Of a DNA stretch of 64,000 nt, positions 26,907 through 34,455 are shown one piece after another. The stretch's first letter is position 1. Each line of letters starts with the position of its first letter. Position numbers and translations under genes: made by a program. The notes beneath the pieces are model-generated. The model made no database searches, was not told the DNA's origin, and saw only the letters and a program-made list of their open reading frames with translations. Source of the stretch: VRUG01 sp965372745 (GTDB lineage Bacteria > Planctomycetota > Phycisphaerae > Sedimentisphaerales > Anaerobacaceae); the NCBI GenBank assembly GCA_965372745.1, contig CBDVDM010000002.1:70432-134431 (forward strand), read 5' to 3'.

Positions 26907-28008
26907 CAAAACTTTTTTCTTTGCCGGCGGAGGAACCGGTGGACATATTTATCCGGCGATAGCAATTGCAGAGCAGATAGTTAAGTTGGAGCCGGAGGCA
27001 AAGATTCATTTTTTTATAAGCACACGAAGTGTTGACAGCAAAATATTATCCGCGACAAATTTTGAGTATACATTATTGCCGGCTAAGGGTTTTTCATTTC
27101 GAGTGGGCAGGTTATTGAAGTTTTGCAGCTCGTTTTTGGAAAGTTATAAAATTGCCGGAGAGAAAATAGCTGAAAGCGGTGATGCGGTAGTGGTTGGTAT
27201 CGGGGGGTTTGTTGCGGCACCTGCCTGTTTAGCGGCGCACAGATTAAAGGTGCCGGTAAAATTATTAAATATTGATTTCAGGGTTGGCAGGGCAAACAGA
27301 ATAATAGCACGATGGGCTGATGAGGTTTTTGTTCAGTTCCCGGAGACGGTTCGATATTTTAAACGCAGGGGTTTGGAAATCAATGTGTTTGGCTGTCCGC
27401 TCAGGAGTAGTTTCGCCGGGCCTGATGTGGAAAAAATGATAAAGGAACTTAATCTTGATAGAGATAAAAAGACGTTGGTTATCACGGGTGCATCAAGCGG
27501 AGCGGTTAGTATTAATGAGACGGTTTGTTCGTTGTTAGACAGGCTGGCTGGATTTGCGGATGAGTGGCAGATTGTTCATCTGACTGGGCAGAAAAATTAC
27601 GATGAAGTGAGAACTCGGTACCGTAACGTGAAGATTAAGGCTAAGGTAGCGGGGTATTATGATGATATGGCCTCTCTTTTGGCGGGGGCGGATTTGGTTA
27701 TCGGCAGAAGCGGTGCTGGAAGCGTGGCGGAATTTGCGGCGGCGGCAGTACCGAGTATCTGTATGCCATATCCGCATCACAGTGACAGGCATCAGTATTT
27801 TAATGCGGGAAAGCTGGTTGAGGCGGGAGCGGCGGTGGTGGTGGACGATTTGCCGGATGAAGTGGACAGAAAAGAGTGGCTTTGGGAAGAGCTTGAGGTT
27901 TTGTTAAAAGATGACGAGAAAAGAGCGGAGATGAAGAAGGCCTGCAAATCAGTTGCAAAAACAACAGCAGCGGTGAAAATTGCAGAAAGTCTGTGTTTTT
28001 TTCCTTAG
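26899..28008 (+). CDS. murG: UDP-GlcNAc--lipid I N-acetylglucosaminyltransferase
   Basis: MurG adds GlcNAc to lipid I on the inner membrane face to give lipid II. The 369-residue GT28 protein has FFAGGGTGGHIYPAIAIAE at its N-terminus, KLLNIDFRVGRANR, LVITGASSGAVSINE and the donor-site segment GRSGAGSVAEFAAAAVPSI with PYPHHSDRHQYFN. The frame is open to 26857, but ATG 26899 sits right behind a GGCGGAGGGGGA ribosome site and fits the family start. It overlaps ftsW by eight bases, so translation is coupled. Confidence 0.94.
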   Translation: MTNKTFFFAGGGTGGHIYPAIAIAEQIVKLEPEAKIHFFISTRSVDSKILSATNFEYTLLPAKGFSFRVGRLLKFCSSFLESYKIAGEKIAESGDAVVVGIGGFVAAPACLAAHRLKVPVKLLNIDFRVGRANRIIARWADEVFVQFPETVRYFKRRGLEINVFGCPLRSSFAGPDVEKMIKELNLDRDKKTLVITGASSGAVSINETVCSLLDRLAGFADEWQIVHLTGQKNYDEVRTRYRNVKIKAKVAGYYDDMASLLAGADLVIGRSGAGSVAEFAAAAVPSICMPYPHHSDRHQYFNAGKLVEAGAAVVVDDLPDEVDRKEWLWEELEVLLKDDEKRAEMKKACKSVAKTTAAVKIAESLCFFP

Positions 28009-28112
28009 TTTGTGCTTGACGGGGGGGGGTATAGGGATTGATAATTGATTAGTGGTTATTTATATTTACGTTTGCGATTAAAAGGGGCAATAATTTGAAA
28101 GGAGGCCTGAAA

Positions 28113-28880
28113 ATGGCAAGGATTATTCCGGCGTCAATTCTTATCGTATTAGCGGTCGTATTGAGCGGATGTCACAAAATCGACAGCGGGGCATCGCAGC
28201 TTAAAATCGCACCTGTCAGGACCGAGATAGTCAAGGGCAGTGAGGCGGATTTGGTAGAGCGGGTGACGGTGAATCGCAGGGAATATCGACAGTCGCTTGA
28301 GTCGCTGGTAGCTCATTACGAAGGTATTGGTAACAGTATGAAGTTTCAATGGGCGAAGAAGGAACTGGCAGGATTGGACAAGTCGCCTCTATATAATTAT
28401 ATCATCGATGCGATTGTTGCCGGTCCTGACTTGAGGGCGAGCGAGTCGATTGAGCTGGCGACTTATAAATATCTTGATATCGTGCGGCTTGAACGGCAGG
28501 CGAAAAGTCTTTTGGTTGTTTACGATGAAAAGCTTCTGCGACTGGTGTTGGCCAGGTATAATCAGTTTATAAGAGAGTATCCAACCAGTGACAAGATAGA
28601 TGATGCGGCGTATATGTCGGGTGGGATATGCGAGTACTTCAAGGACTATACGATAGCAGTGCTTTATTATCAAAGAGCGTATCAATGGGACCCGAAAACG
28701 GAGCATCCAGCCAAGCTGAAAGCGGCGTATATTCTGGACAGACACCTGTCACGGCGTTCCGAGGCGCTGGAGCTTTATGAAGATGTGGTTGAGCAGGGGA
28801 CATTGTCGCAGAATTATATTGATTTTGCACAGGAACGAATCAGGTTGTTGACCAAAAGTTACGAGAGGCTGGAAGAGTAG
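28113..28880 (+). CDS. TPR-like lipoprotein (outer-membrane assembly type)
   Basis: A 255-residue protein with a lipoprotein signal: MARIIPASILIVLAVVLSGC, with the lipobox LSGC giving a lipid-anchored cysteine. The mature part is helical with tetratricopeptide-like segments (RYNQFIREYPTSDKIDDAAY, then YYQRAYQWDPKTEHPAKLKA), like the BamD/YbgF group. It may belong to envelope assembly but the exact role is unknown. ATG 28113 lies behind a strong AAAGGAGG; the TTG at 28095 would put that site inside the gene. It ends in a strong terminator. Confidence 0.7.
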   Translation: MARIIPASILIVLAVVLSGCHKIDSGASQLKIAPVRTEIVKGSEADLVERVTVNRREYRQSLESLVAHYEGIGNSMKFQWAKKELAGLDKSPLYNYIIDAIVAGPDLRASESIELATYKYLDIVRLERQAKSLLVVYDEKLLRLVLARYNQFIREYPTSDKIDDAAYMSGGICEYFKDYTIAVLYYQRAYQWDPKTEHPAKLKAAYILDRHLSRRSEALELYEDVVEQGTLSQNYIDFAQERIRLLTKSYERLEE

Positions 28881-28918
28881 TTGTCCGGCTTTCTTGATGC
28901 TGCATTACGGGGAATTTT

Positions 28919-28950
28919 CGGGTCTGACATTCGAGTCAGACCCGTTTTAT
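28919..28950 (+). terminator. Rho-independent terminator after the lipoprotein gene
   Basis: A perfect 10-bp stem CGGGTCTGAC / GTCAGACCCG with a six-base loop (ATTCGA), followed by TTTTATTTT. It is 38 bp after the lipoprotein stop. Confidence 0.9.
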
Positions 28951-28990
28951 TTTACGGATATCTACCGCAGGCAGCGCAGGGAACATAGAG

Positions 28991-29021
28991 GTAATACCCT
29001 TTAGGGTAATAAAATGCGCGT
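28991..29021. promoter_or_regulatory. Shared TACCCT-N2-AGGGTA element upstream of tilS
   Basis: Inverted repeat TACCCT-tt-AGGGTA at 28995-29008 inside a block that matches 18936-18966 at 30 of 31 positions. Weaker similarity continues downstream. It lies about 120 bp before tilS. Confidence 0.5.
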
Positions 29022-29142
29022 TTAGAGATTATAACTTGATTGTAAAAAGGTTCTTACCCGCGCATTAGAGCGTAATTATTAATCGGAATTGGTATAAGAT
29101 TCAAAAATATATCAACATAGCTATTTTAATATTTTGCGACAA

Positions 29143-30561
29143 ATGTTTTTAGAACTTGAAAAAAGAGTATTAAATTTCATTAAATCAGAGCACCTTTTCG
29201 GATTAGCTGAGAGAGTGTTGCTCGGTGTATCCGGCGGGGCGGATTCTACAGCACTTTTGCATGTGATGAGCAGGCTTAAAACAGAGGGGGTTTTTAAAGG
29301 GACAATTGTCATAGCACATTTGAACCATCATCTAAGAGGCGCAGAAAGTGATGGTGATGAAAGCTTTGTCGTTGAGTTAGGCAGCAAGTTGGGTATTGAG
29401 GTAGTGACGAGAAGTTTCGATGTTCGAGAGTTTTCGAGAGAGAACCGGCTTTCGATTGAGACGGCAGGCAGGTTGTTGAGGATTGAGAATTTAATTAATA
29501 TCGCAAAAGCCAGTAATTGCGAGGTTGTTGTGGTTGCTCATCATGCAGATGACAATGTCGAGACGATTTTGCATCGCCTGATGCGGGGGACAGGATTTAG
29601 AGGATTGGGTGGTATCCGGCCTGCAAGGGAATTGGCAGATGGGATTCGGTTAGTCAGGCCTTTACTTGAGGTAGGCCGAGCTGAGATAATTGAATATTTA
29701 ACCAGACAGCAGTTACAGTGGCGGACAGACAGAACGAATGAGGATTATATTTATAGGCGTAATTTTATTCGTCATAAACTAATTCCGCACCTGCAAAGGC
29801 AATTCGATGAGTCACTTGAAAAACAATTATCTGAATTGTCACGAGCTTCACGCAGGTTTTACGAATTTGTATATAAATATACCGAAAATATTTTGGACAG
29901 CGCAGCTGATTTTGAGGCAGGCAGAGTAACACTGGATGTTAAGCTGGTTTGTTTTCAGCATCCGGCGGTGCAGGTTGAATTGATTCGGCGAGCTCTGGAG
30001 TTTTTGAAGTGCGGCGAGAAGGATATAACAGGGGGGCATTATGAGAAGATATTGCAGTTAGCAAAAAACGGTAAGAGCGGTAAAAGGGTGGAATTGCCGG
30101 GCGGATTTGTTGCCGAGTATGCATACGGTGAGTTGAGTTTTTTCAAAGGAGCGGAGTTGGAAAAGCCAATGTGCGAAAGCGTGACAATTGAGGTATCGGG
30201 GCGAACGGAATTTGGAGAATATTTAATCGAAGCTGATATTTTAGAGGAGAAGAAAGAAAATTTTGAAAAATTCAAATCGGAAAAGACAGATTTCGTTGAG
30301 TGGTTCGATTTGGAAAAGCTGAAACTGCCGTTAAAGATTCGAGGCCGAGAGGAAGGGGATAGGTTTGTGCCCTTTGGTCAGGGCAGGGAGAAACGGGTCG
30401 GTAAGTTTTTGACTGCTCAGCGAGTGCCTCAAAGGTTGCGTGAAAAAGCGGTTGTAATTTGTGACAGTGAAAAAATAATCTGGGTCTGTCCGGTAAGGAT
30501 GAGTGAAGAGGCGAAAGTGACGGCAGGAAGTGGGAAAATACTTCAGATTCAAATAAAGTAA
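29143..30561 (+). CDS. tilS: tRNA(Ile)-lysidine synthase
   Basis: TilS converts the wobble C of the CAU-anticodon tRNA-Ile to lysidine, so that it reads AUA and is charged with isoleucine. The 472-residue protein has the N-type ATP pyrophosphatase loop SGGADS at about 30-35, AHLNHHLRGAESDGDE, HHADDNVETILHRLMRG and a C-terminal TilS domain (RGREEGDRFVPFGQG). ATG 29143 is preferred to an in-frame TTG at 29134; neither has a clear ribosome site. It is monocistronic. ftsH or hpt, frequent neighbours, are absent. Confidence 0.93.
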   Translation: MFLELEKRVLNFIKSEHLFGLAERVLLGVSGGADSTALLHVMSRLKTEGVFKGTIVIAHLNHHLRGAESDGDESFVVELGSKLGIEVVTRSFDVREFSRENRLSIETAGRLLRIENLINIAKASNCEVVVVAHHADDNVETILHRLMRGTGFRGLGGIRPARELADGIRLVRPLLEVGRAEIIEYLTRQQLQWRTDRTNEDYIYRRNFIRHKLIPHLQRQFDESLEKQLSELSRASRRFYEFVYKYTENILDSAADFEAGRVTLDVKLVCFQHPAVQVELIRRALEFLKCGEKDITGGHYEKILQLAKNGKSGKRVELPGGFVAEYAYGELSFFKGAELEKPMCESVTIEVSGRTEFGEYLIEADILEEKKENFEKFKSEKTDFVEWFDLEKLKLPLKIRGREEGDRFVPFGQGREKRVGKFLTAQRVPQRLREKAVVICDSEKIIWVCPVRMSEEAKVTAGSGKILQIQIK

Positions 30562-30664
30562 AAGGTAGTATCTGTTCTTGGAAATCTTGCCATTTTAAAA
30601 ATCCTTTGCTACTCTGCGAAGTAGCGACCTCGCTACGAAGCACGAGCCAGCCTTTTTGTTCGTT
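30562..30664. other. Intergenic, lead-in to the 21-bp array
   Basis: It holds a short inverted repeat GCGAAGTAGCGA / TCGCTACGAAGC around 30617-30640, which may form a hairpin downstream of tilS. No T-run follows. No gene is seen. Confidence 0.35.
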
Positions 30665-30873
30665 TAATCTGCGGCATATCACACCTTATTCGCCTAATAT
30701 AACGCTTCATCTGCGACATATCACGCGTTATCTATGACAGGTAACGCTTCACCTGCCTCATATCACGCTTCATCCATGACAGATCACGCCTCACCTGCGG
30801 CAAATCACGCTTACTTTGCCTCAGAGTAAGCCGACTTTGTCATGGGTCATGCTTACTTTGCCTCAGAGCAAAC
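30665..30873 (-). repeat. Array of ten degenerate 21-bp repeats
   Basis: Ten successive units of 21 bp (one of 20 bp). On the plus strand they read like TTCACCTGCGACATATCACG. On the minus strand the clearest unit is TTACTCTGAGGCAAAGTAA, which matches the array at 40050-40175 (TTACATCGTGGCATTGTAA) in period and at 13 of 19 positions. Some units have dyad arms (GCTTACT / AGTAAGC at 30809-30831). One frame is mostly open but is broken by a stop and has no good start, so I treat it as non-coding. Confidence 0.8.
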
Positions 30874-30986
30874 GTGCCAATGCCCGTTTTCAGCTCAAAA
30901 ACACGCTTTTCGGCCTTTTTCCGTTATTCCTTCTCTTTCCAATGCCATAATGCCCGCTTACAATGTCGCAGATTCAGTTGACCTTG

Positions 30987-31041
30987 AGAAAAGTTTAGTT
31001 CAGCATCATCTTAACGGTTGCTGATTTACTTATTGTTTTTG
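30987..31041 (-). repeat. 55-bp direct repeat, copy A, with fibronectin-tail relic 6
   Basis: Identical to 31874-31928 except for two bases. On the minus strand it encodes TISKSATVKMMLN-stop (stop at 30995-30997), a variant of the fibronectin-tail ending. It overlaps the last codons of the gene that ends at 31030, which it reads in a different frame. Copies A and B flank that gene. Confidence 0.75.
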
Positions 31042-31860
31042 CTCATCACCTGACTTCTCCTCAGGCCGACTCAAAAAAGTTATCAACTTGAATAGCCCAA
31101 AAATTACGCCAAGAACTATAGCAATCAAACCGTAACTTAACCCCCTTGCAGCAGCTTCACGTAATCTATCCAAGATACCAGACGACTTGCTGGGGGTATC
31201 CTCATGTTGCATCCCGGGGTCGAACTGAAAAGACCCAAAAATCAAGTTGCGGTCAGTCTCAAACCGACTCCAATCTGCCTCGGCGTAGTGATTGAACACC
31301 AATTGGGCTATTGCTTCCTTTCCGAAATATCCAACAACCTCGCTTTTAATCACACTTGAGTCGCCAATCGTTATCTCACAAACATATGTATATTGCCGAT
31401 TTGCCTTGTCCACTACTACTTTATTTACGCGATACCCAGTCATTACATCCGTGACAACCTCACCAAAAAACTCATCCTTAGACTCCATCACATCTCGTCC
31501 AGTAAACGATTTTACAAAATCGCTGAATTCATCCTTACGGAGAACCCTCTTTATACCTAAAGCTGAATATCTCGCCATTTGAACAAGTATAGTGGGGCAT
31601 TCAAACCACTTATCTTTACCCTCCATTTGGAACTCTGCCTCATAGAGTACAATCGCACGAGTTTTACTTGATAATACCTTACTGTACCTTTCCCTAACTA
31701 TGTCTTCCGGTATTTGTATCCAACCTTTTGGGATTACAAAAGAATAGCCGTTGGTTTCACTATGAAATCGAACTTGGTCTGTTGCTAAAGTTTTCTCATA
31801 GAATAAAGTCGTCACGGGCAACAATATTATTGCCAAAACCCACACCTTTTCTGCTTTCAT
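31030..31860 (-). CDS. Exported, membrane-anchored protein of unknown function
   Basis: A 276-residue protein with an N-terminal signal peptide (MKAEKVWVLAIILLPVTTLF), an extracytoplasmic domain beginning YSFVIPKGWIQIPED, and one membrane helix near the C-terminus (~240-262) followed by a charged tail. The Y-S-F-x-I-P-x-G-W start resembles F-E-I-S-Y-P-P-H-W of the protein at 39346-40044, which has the same layout, so the two are probably distant relatives of the PsbP/DUF1795-like type. AAAGGGG lies before ATG 31860. It is flanked by a 55-bp direct repeat, follows a fibronectin-tail relic by 21 bp and is followed by the 21-bp array: a cargo gene. Confidence 0.65.
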   Translation of the reverse strand: MKAEKVWVLAIILLPVTTLFYEKTLATDQVRFHSETNGYSFVIPKGWIQIPEDIVRERYSKVLSSKTRAIVLYEAEFQMEGKDKWFECPTILVQMARYSALGIKRVLRKDEFSDFVKSFTGRDVMESKDEFFGEVVTDVMTGYRVNKVVVDKANRQYTYVCEITIGDSSVIKSEVVGYFGKEAIAQLVFNHYAEADWSRFETDRNLIFGSFQFDPGMQHEDTPSKSSGILDRLREAAARGLSYGLIAIVLGVIFGLFKLITFLSRPEEKSGDEQKQ

Positions 31861-31873
31861 CTTATCCCCTTTC

Positions 31874-31938
31874 AGAAAAGTTTAGTTCAGTACCATCTTA
31901 ACGGTTGCTGATTTACTTATTGTTTTTGTTCTCAACAT
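31874..31938 (-). pseudogene. Relic 5: fibronectin-like tail, with 55-bp direct repeat copy B
   Basis: On the minus strand 18 codons end KSATVKMVLN-stop (stop 31882-31884), comparable with the SNTVMAVL-stop endings of the other relics but more diverged. Bases 31874-31928 are the second copy of the 55-bp direct repeat. The accessory gene starting at 31860 begins 21 bp after the relic stop on the same strand. Confidence 0.45.
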
Positions 31939-31983
31939 CAGACCATCCAAAGCTATGTGCGTGGTATACTCAACATGACTCTG

Positions 31984-32868
31984 CTATTCAATTCGGTAGC
32001 TCTGTGGAATCTTGTTAATAATATCGTCAAACACATTCTGCACTTTCCTTGAGTCGTTAACGCGGCTATCCACGATAAACAAATCTTTTTTTGGAAACGC
32101 TGCCTTCGCCAATGGTATATGCAACTTTTGGTCATTTGTCAATAAACCATCCGCTCGCGAGAGATACGTAACATATTCTATGTCATAAAGGTCATTTGAT
32201 ATATCCTTTTTTTCAGAAGAACAGGGCATGTTTTTTTTGAACATCCGATCAAGACTATATGTCAAATAAAGGCGAGCCCTTTGCCATGTAAACCAGTTGA
32301 CATCTGCATGAGAGCTAATTTGTTCCGAGAAGAGCCCCTTCAAAATATCTTTCATTGATTTGTCCGTGTTTTGAATCCAATTTTCAAACCGACATATTCT
32401 GTCTTTCTCCTTACGAAGCTCCTTCAATAATTCTTCTTGTTTGCAAAGGTTATCGTACAATGTTTTTGCGATTTTCAATACGCTCTTGATGATCGGTTCA
32501 AATGACTTCCGGCAACATTCAGCTTCCTGTTTAATAAAATCATCGCTGGTGTTAGGAGCGCCATCTCTAAACTGTTGTGTGGAACTTTCGTCAACGACTG
32601 ACTTTGCAGGGCAAAGAGTTATCTTTTCCGCCTGAAAGAGTTTGTATGATGAGTATCCCATCTTCGCTCCGGCCTTAATTGCCCCGTCGAATCGTCTCAA
32701 TAATAACTCTGGATTTTTGTCAGAGGTTTGGTTTTTGCTTATAAGGCATTCAACAGCTAAGGCATGTGGCAAAACAACATTGTAATCCCTCATAAATGCG
32801 AACAGCTTTTCCTCACAACAACAAAGGCTGTGAAATATACTTTTATCAACGACCAACAGTTTCGACAT
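31984..32868 (-). CDS. PIN-like domain protein with helical insertion
   Basis: A 294-residue protein whose ends look like the two halves of a PIN nuclease fold. The N-terminus has LLVVDKSIFHSL (D8) and VVLPHALAVECL (E40). The C-terminus has YDIEYVTYLSRADGLLTNDQKL (D229, D240, D246), the usual place for the remaining metal-binding acids. Between them lies a long lysine/glutamate-rich helical insertion (~110-215), probably coiled. A ribonuclease role, for example as a toxin or defence effector, is inference; no partner antitoxin is evident. ATG 32868 has AAAGGG upstream; ATG 32883 is also possible. It lies 82 bp downstream of a fibronectin-tail relic. Bases 32890-32945 hold a ctctgtgccctctgtgg / cgtgtccttcgtgg dispersed repeat. 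Confidence 0.65.
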   Translation of the reverse strand: MSKLLVVDKSIFHSLCCCEEKLFAFMRDYNVVLPHALAVECLISKNQTSDKNPELLLRRFDGAIKAGAKMGYSSYKLFQAEKITLCPAKSVVDESSTQQFRDGAPNTSDDFIKQEAECCRKSFEPIIKSVLKIAKTLYDNLCKQEELLKELRKEKDRICRFENWIQNTDKSMKDILKGLFSEQISSHADVNWFTWQRARLYLTYSLDRMFKKNMPCSSEKKDISNDLYDIEYVTYLSRADGLLTNDQKLHIPLAKAAFPKKDLFIVDSRVNDSRKVQNVFDDIINKIPQSYRIE

Positions 32869-32949
32869 TGTTATCCCTTTCAAATTTTATTTTCTCTGTG
32901 CCCTCTGTGGCAAAAACTTTTTCGTGTCCTTCGTGGTTCATGATCCTTT

Positions 32950-33141
32950 TCATAGTACCGCCATCACCGTATTGCTCGCCGGGCCATCGCCTGATTTATT
33001 GATTGCTATAACGCGATATTCGAGTTCCGCGTCTTTCGGCTGTTCAACTAGGCCTTTCGATTCCGTAATAATATCAAAATCTTGCCTTAAATTACAATAA
33101 TCCAAAGTATTTTTCACGAATGTTATTGCTTCATCTGCCAA
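32950..33141 (-). pseudogene. Relic 2: internally deleted fibronectin-III-like protein
   Basis: A 63-residue frame. It starts MADEAITFVKNTLDYC, an apparent real N-terminus, then runs within a few residues into a fibronectin-III C-terminal half (GLVEQPKDAELEYRVIAINK, ending GPASNTVMAVL). It has no ribosome site. I read it as a gene that lost its middle. The same C-terminal half is seen in relic 4 (40279-40407: LVEQPKGKELEYRIIAVNK). The PIN-like gene follows on the same strand. Confidence 0.6.
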
Positions 33142-33255
33142 AATCCAAAATATTGGCCTTAAGCTCTATACTACCAAAACCTTATTCAAAGCATTGGTTA
33201 TTAGGGTGATTTGCAAGTAATCGCAGGTTAATTACCCAATTATGATAAGAAATTC

Positions 33256-33284
33256 TTGACAACATAGTCGAATGCGAATAAATT
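33256..33284 (+). promoter_or_regulatory. Likely sigma-70 promoter of gap
   Basis: TTGACA (33256-33261), a 17-bp spacer and TAAATT (33279-33284). It lies about 73 bp before the gap start codon. Confidence 0.6.
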
Positions 33285-33356
33285 ACCCGTTTCACTTAAT
33301 TGGACGTAGTTTAAACAACTTAGAACCCTAATTATTTTTACAAAAGGAGAAATTAG

Positions 33357-34370
33357 ATGGCGACAAAGGTTGCAATAAATGGTTTTGGCCGAATAGGTAG
33401 AGCAGTTGCAAGAATCCTGTTGAGTAAAGGCGGTGAACTGGAGTTGGTAGCAATTAACGACCTGGCAGATACCAAGAGCCTGGCTCATCTTTTCAAGTAT
33501 GATACAGTAATGGGTAACTGGGACGGCAGCGTTGAAGTCAAGGGCGATGAGCTTGTAATCAACGGCAAGAGTATTAAGGTTCTTGCAGTGAGAAATCCTG
33601 CAGAATTGCCATGGAAAGATATGGGTGTGGATATTGTTGTTGAGGCAACAGGTATTTTCCGTTCAAAGGAATCACCTAAGGGCGGTTACGGTGACCATCT
33701 CAAAGCAGGTGCGAAGAAGGTTGTTTTGACGGTCCCCGCCAAGGACGATATCGATGCGACAGTAGTTTTGGGTGTTAATGACGAGGCTTTGACAGATGAT
33801 GCGGATTGTATCTCGAATGCAAGTTGTACGACAAACTGTCTTGCACCTGTTGCAAAGGTTCTGCATGAGGCCTTTGGAATTGAAAAGGGCTTTATGACAA
33901 CGATTCACGCCTATACAAACGACCAGAATGTAGCTGATATGATTCACTCTGACCTTCGTCGTGCACGTGCAGCAGCTATGAACATTATTCCGACAACGAC
34001 CGGTGCTGCTAAGGCTGTTGGAAAAGTCATTCCGGAACTTGACGGCAAATTTGATGGTTTTGCTCTTCGTGTGCCGGTACCGGACGGCAGTTGTGTTGAC
34101 CTGGTCGCTGAGCTGGGCAGGGAAGTGACAATAGATGAGGTTAATGCAGCTATAAAGAAAGCAGCAGATGGTGAACTGAAAGGAATTTTGGTTTATACCG
34201 ATGAGCCGATTGTAAGCAGTGACATTATCGGTAATCCTGCTTCGAGTATCTTTGATTCACTTTGTACGATGGTAATGGGCAGCACAGTTAAGATTATCAG
34301 TTGGTACGATAATGAGTGGGGTTATTCTAACCGCACGGTTGATATTATGGAAAAACTTGCGAGCAAGTAA
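33357..34370 (+). CDS. gap: Glyceraldehyde-3-phosphate dehydrogenase, type I
   Basis: A cytosolic glycolytic/gluconeogenic enzyme that oxidises glyceraldehyde-3-phosphate with NAD(P) and phosphate. The 337-residue protein shows VAINGFGRIGRAVARI, the catalytic C157 in SNASCTTNCLAPVAKVL, and WYDNEWGYSNR near the C-terminus. A strong AAAGGAGAA ribosome site precedes ATG 33357. It heads gap-pgk-rpe, with a terminator-like hairpin between gap and pgk that should make gap the most abundant message. Confidence 0.97.
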   Translation: MATKVAINGFGRIGRAVARILLSKGGELELVAINDLADTKSLAHLFKYDTVMGNWDGSVEVKGDELVINGKSIKVLAVRNPAELPWKDMGVDIVVEATGIFRSKESPKGGYGDHLKAGAKKVVLTVPAKDDIDATVVLGVNDEALTDDADCISNASCTTNCLAPVAKVLHEAFGIEKGFMTTIHAYTNDQNVADMIHSDLRRARAAAMNIIPTTTGAAKAVGKVIPELDGKFDGFALRVPVPDGSCVDLVAELGREVTIDEVNAAIKKAADGELKGILVYTDEPIVSSDIIGNPASSIFDSLCTMVMGSTVKIISWYDNEWGYSNRTVDIMEKLASK

Positions 34371-34382
34371 TTTTGATTTCAG

Positions 34383-34422
34383 CGGGCCTGTTCGCAGAAA
34401 GAGCAGGCCCGATTTTTTTTTT
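34383..34422 (+). terminator. Intercistronic terminator between gap and pgk
   Basis: Stem CGGGCCTGTTC / GAGCAGGCCCG (11 pairs with one G-T) with a seven-base loop, followed by A and ten Ts. It stands 12 bp after the gap stop and 34 bp before the pgk start, so it probably attenuates read-through into pgk. Confidence 0.85.
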
Positions 34423-34455
34423 GATATCGATTTTTGGAAAGAAGGTAAAAAAGAT

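Noticed and set aside
30665..30873. CRISPR array
   Set aside because: Units follow one another without spacers and are degenerate; no cas genes are present.
30842..31024. 60-codon plus-strand frame containing HAYFASE, and the open frame of the 21-bp array
   Set aside because: The frame across the array is broken by stops and has no ribosome site; the repeat degenerates without keeping codons.
30987..31041. Integron attC site
   Set aside because: I tested the repeat next to the cargo gene for the paired core sites RYYYAAC and GTTRRRY; they do not fit, and no integron integrase is in the window.
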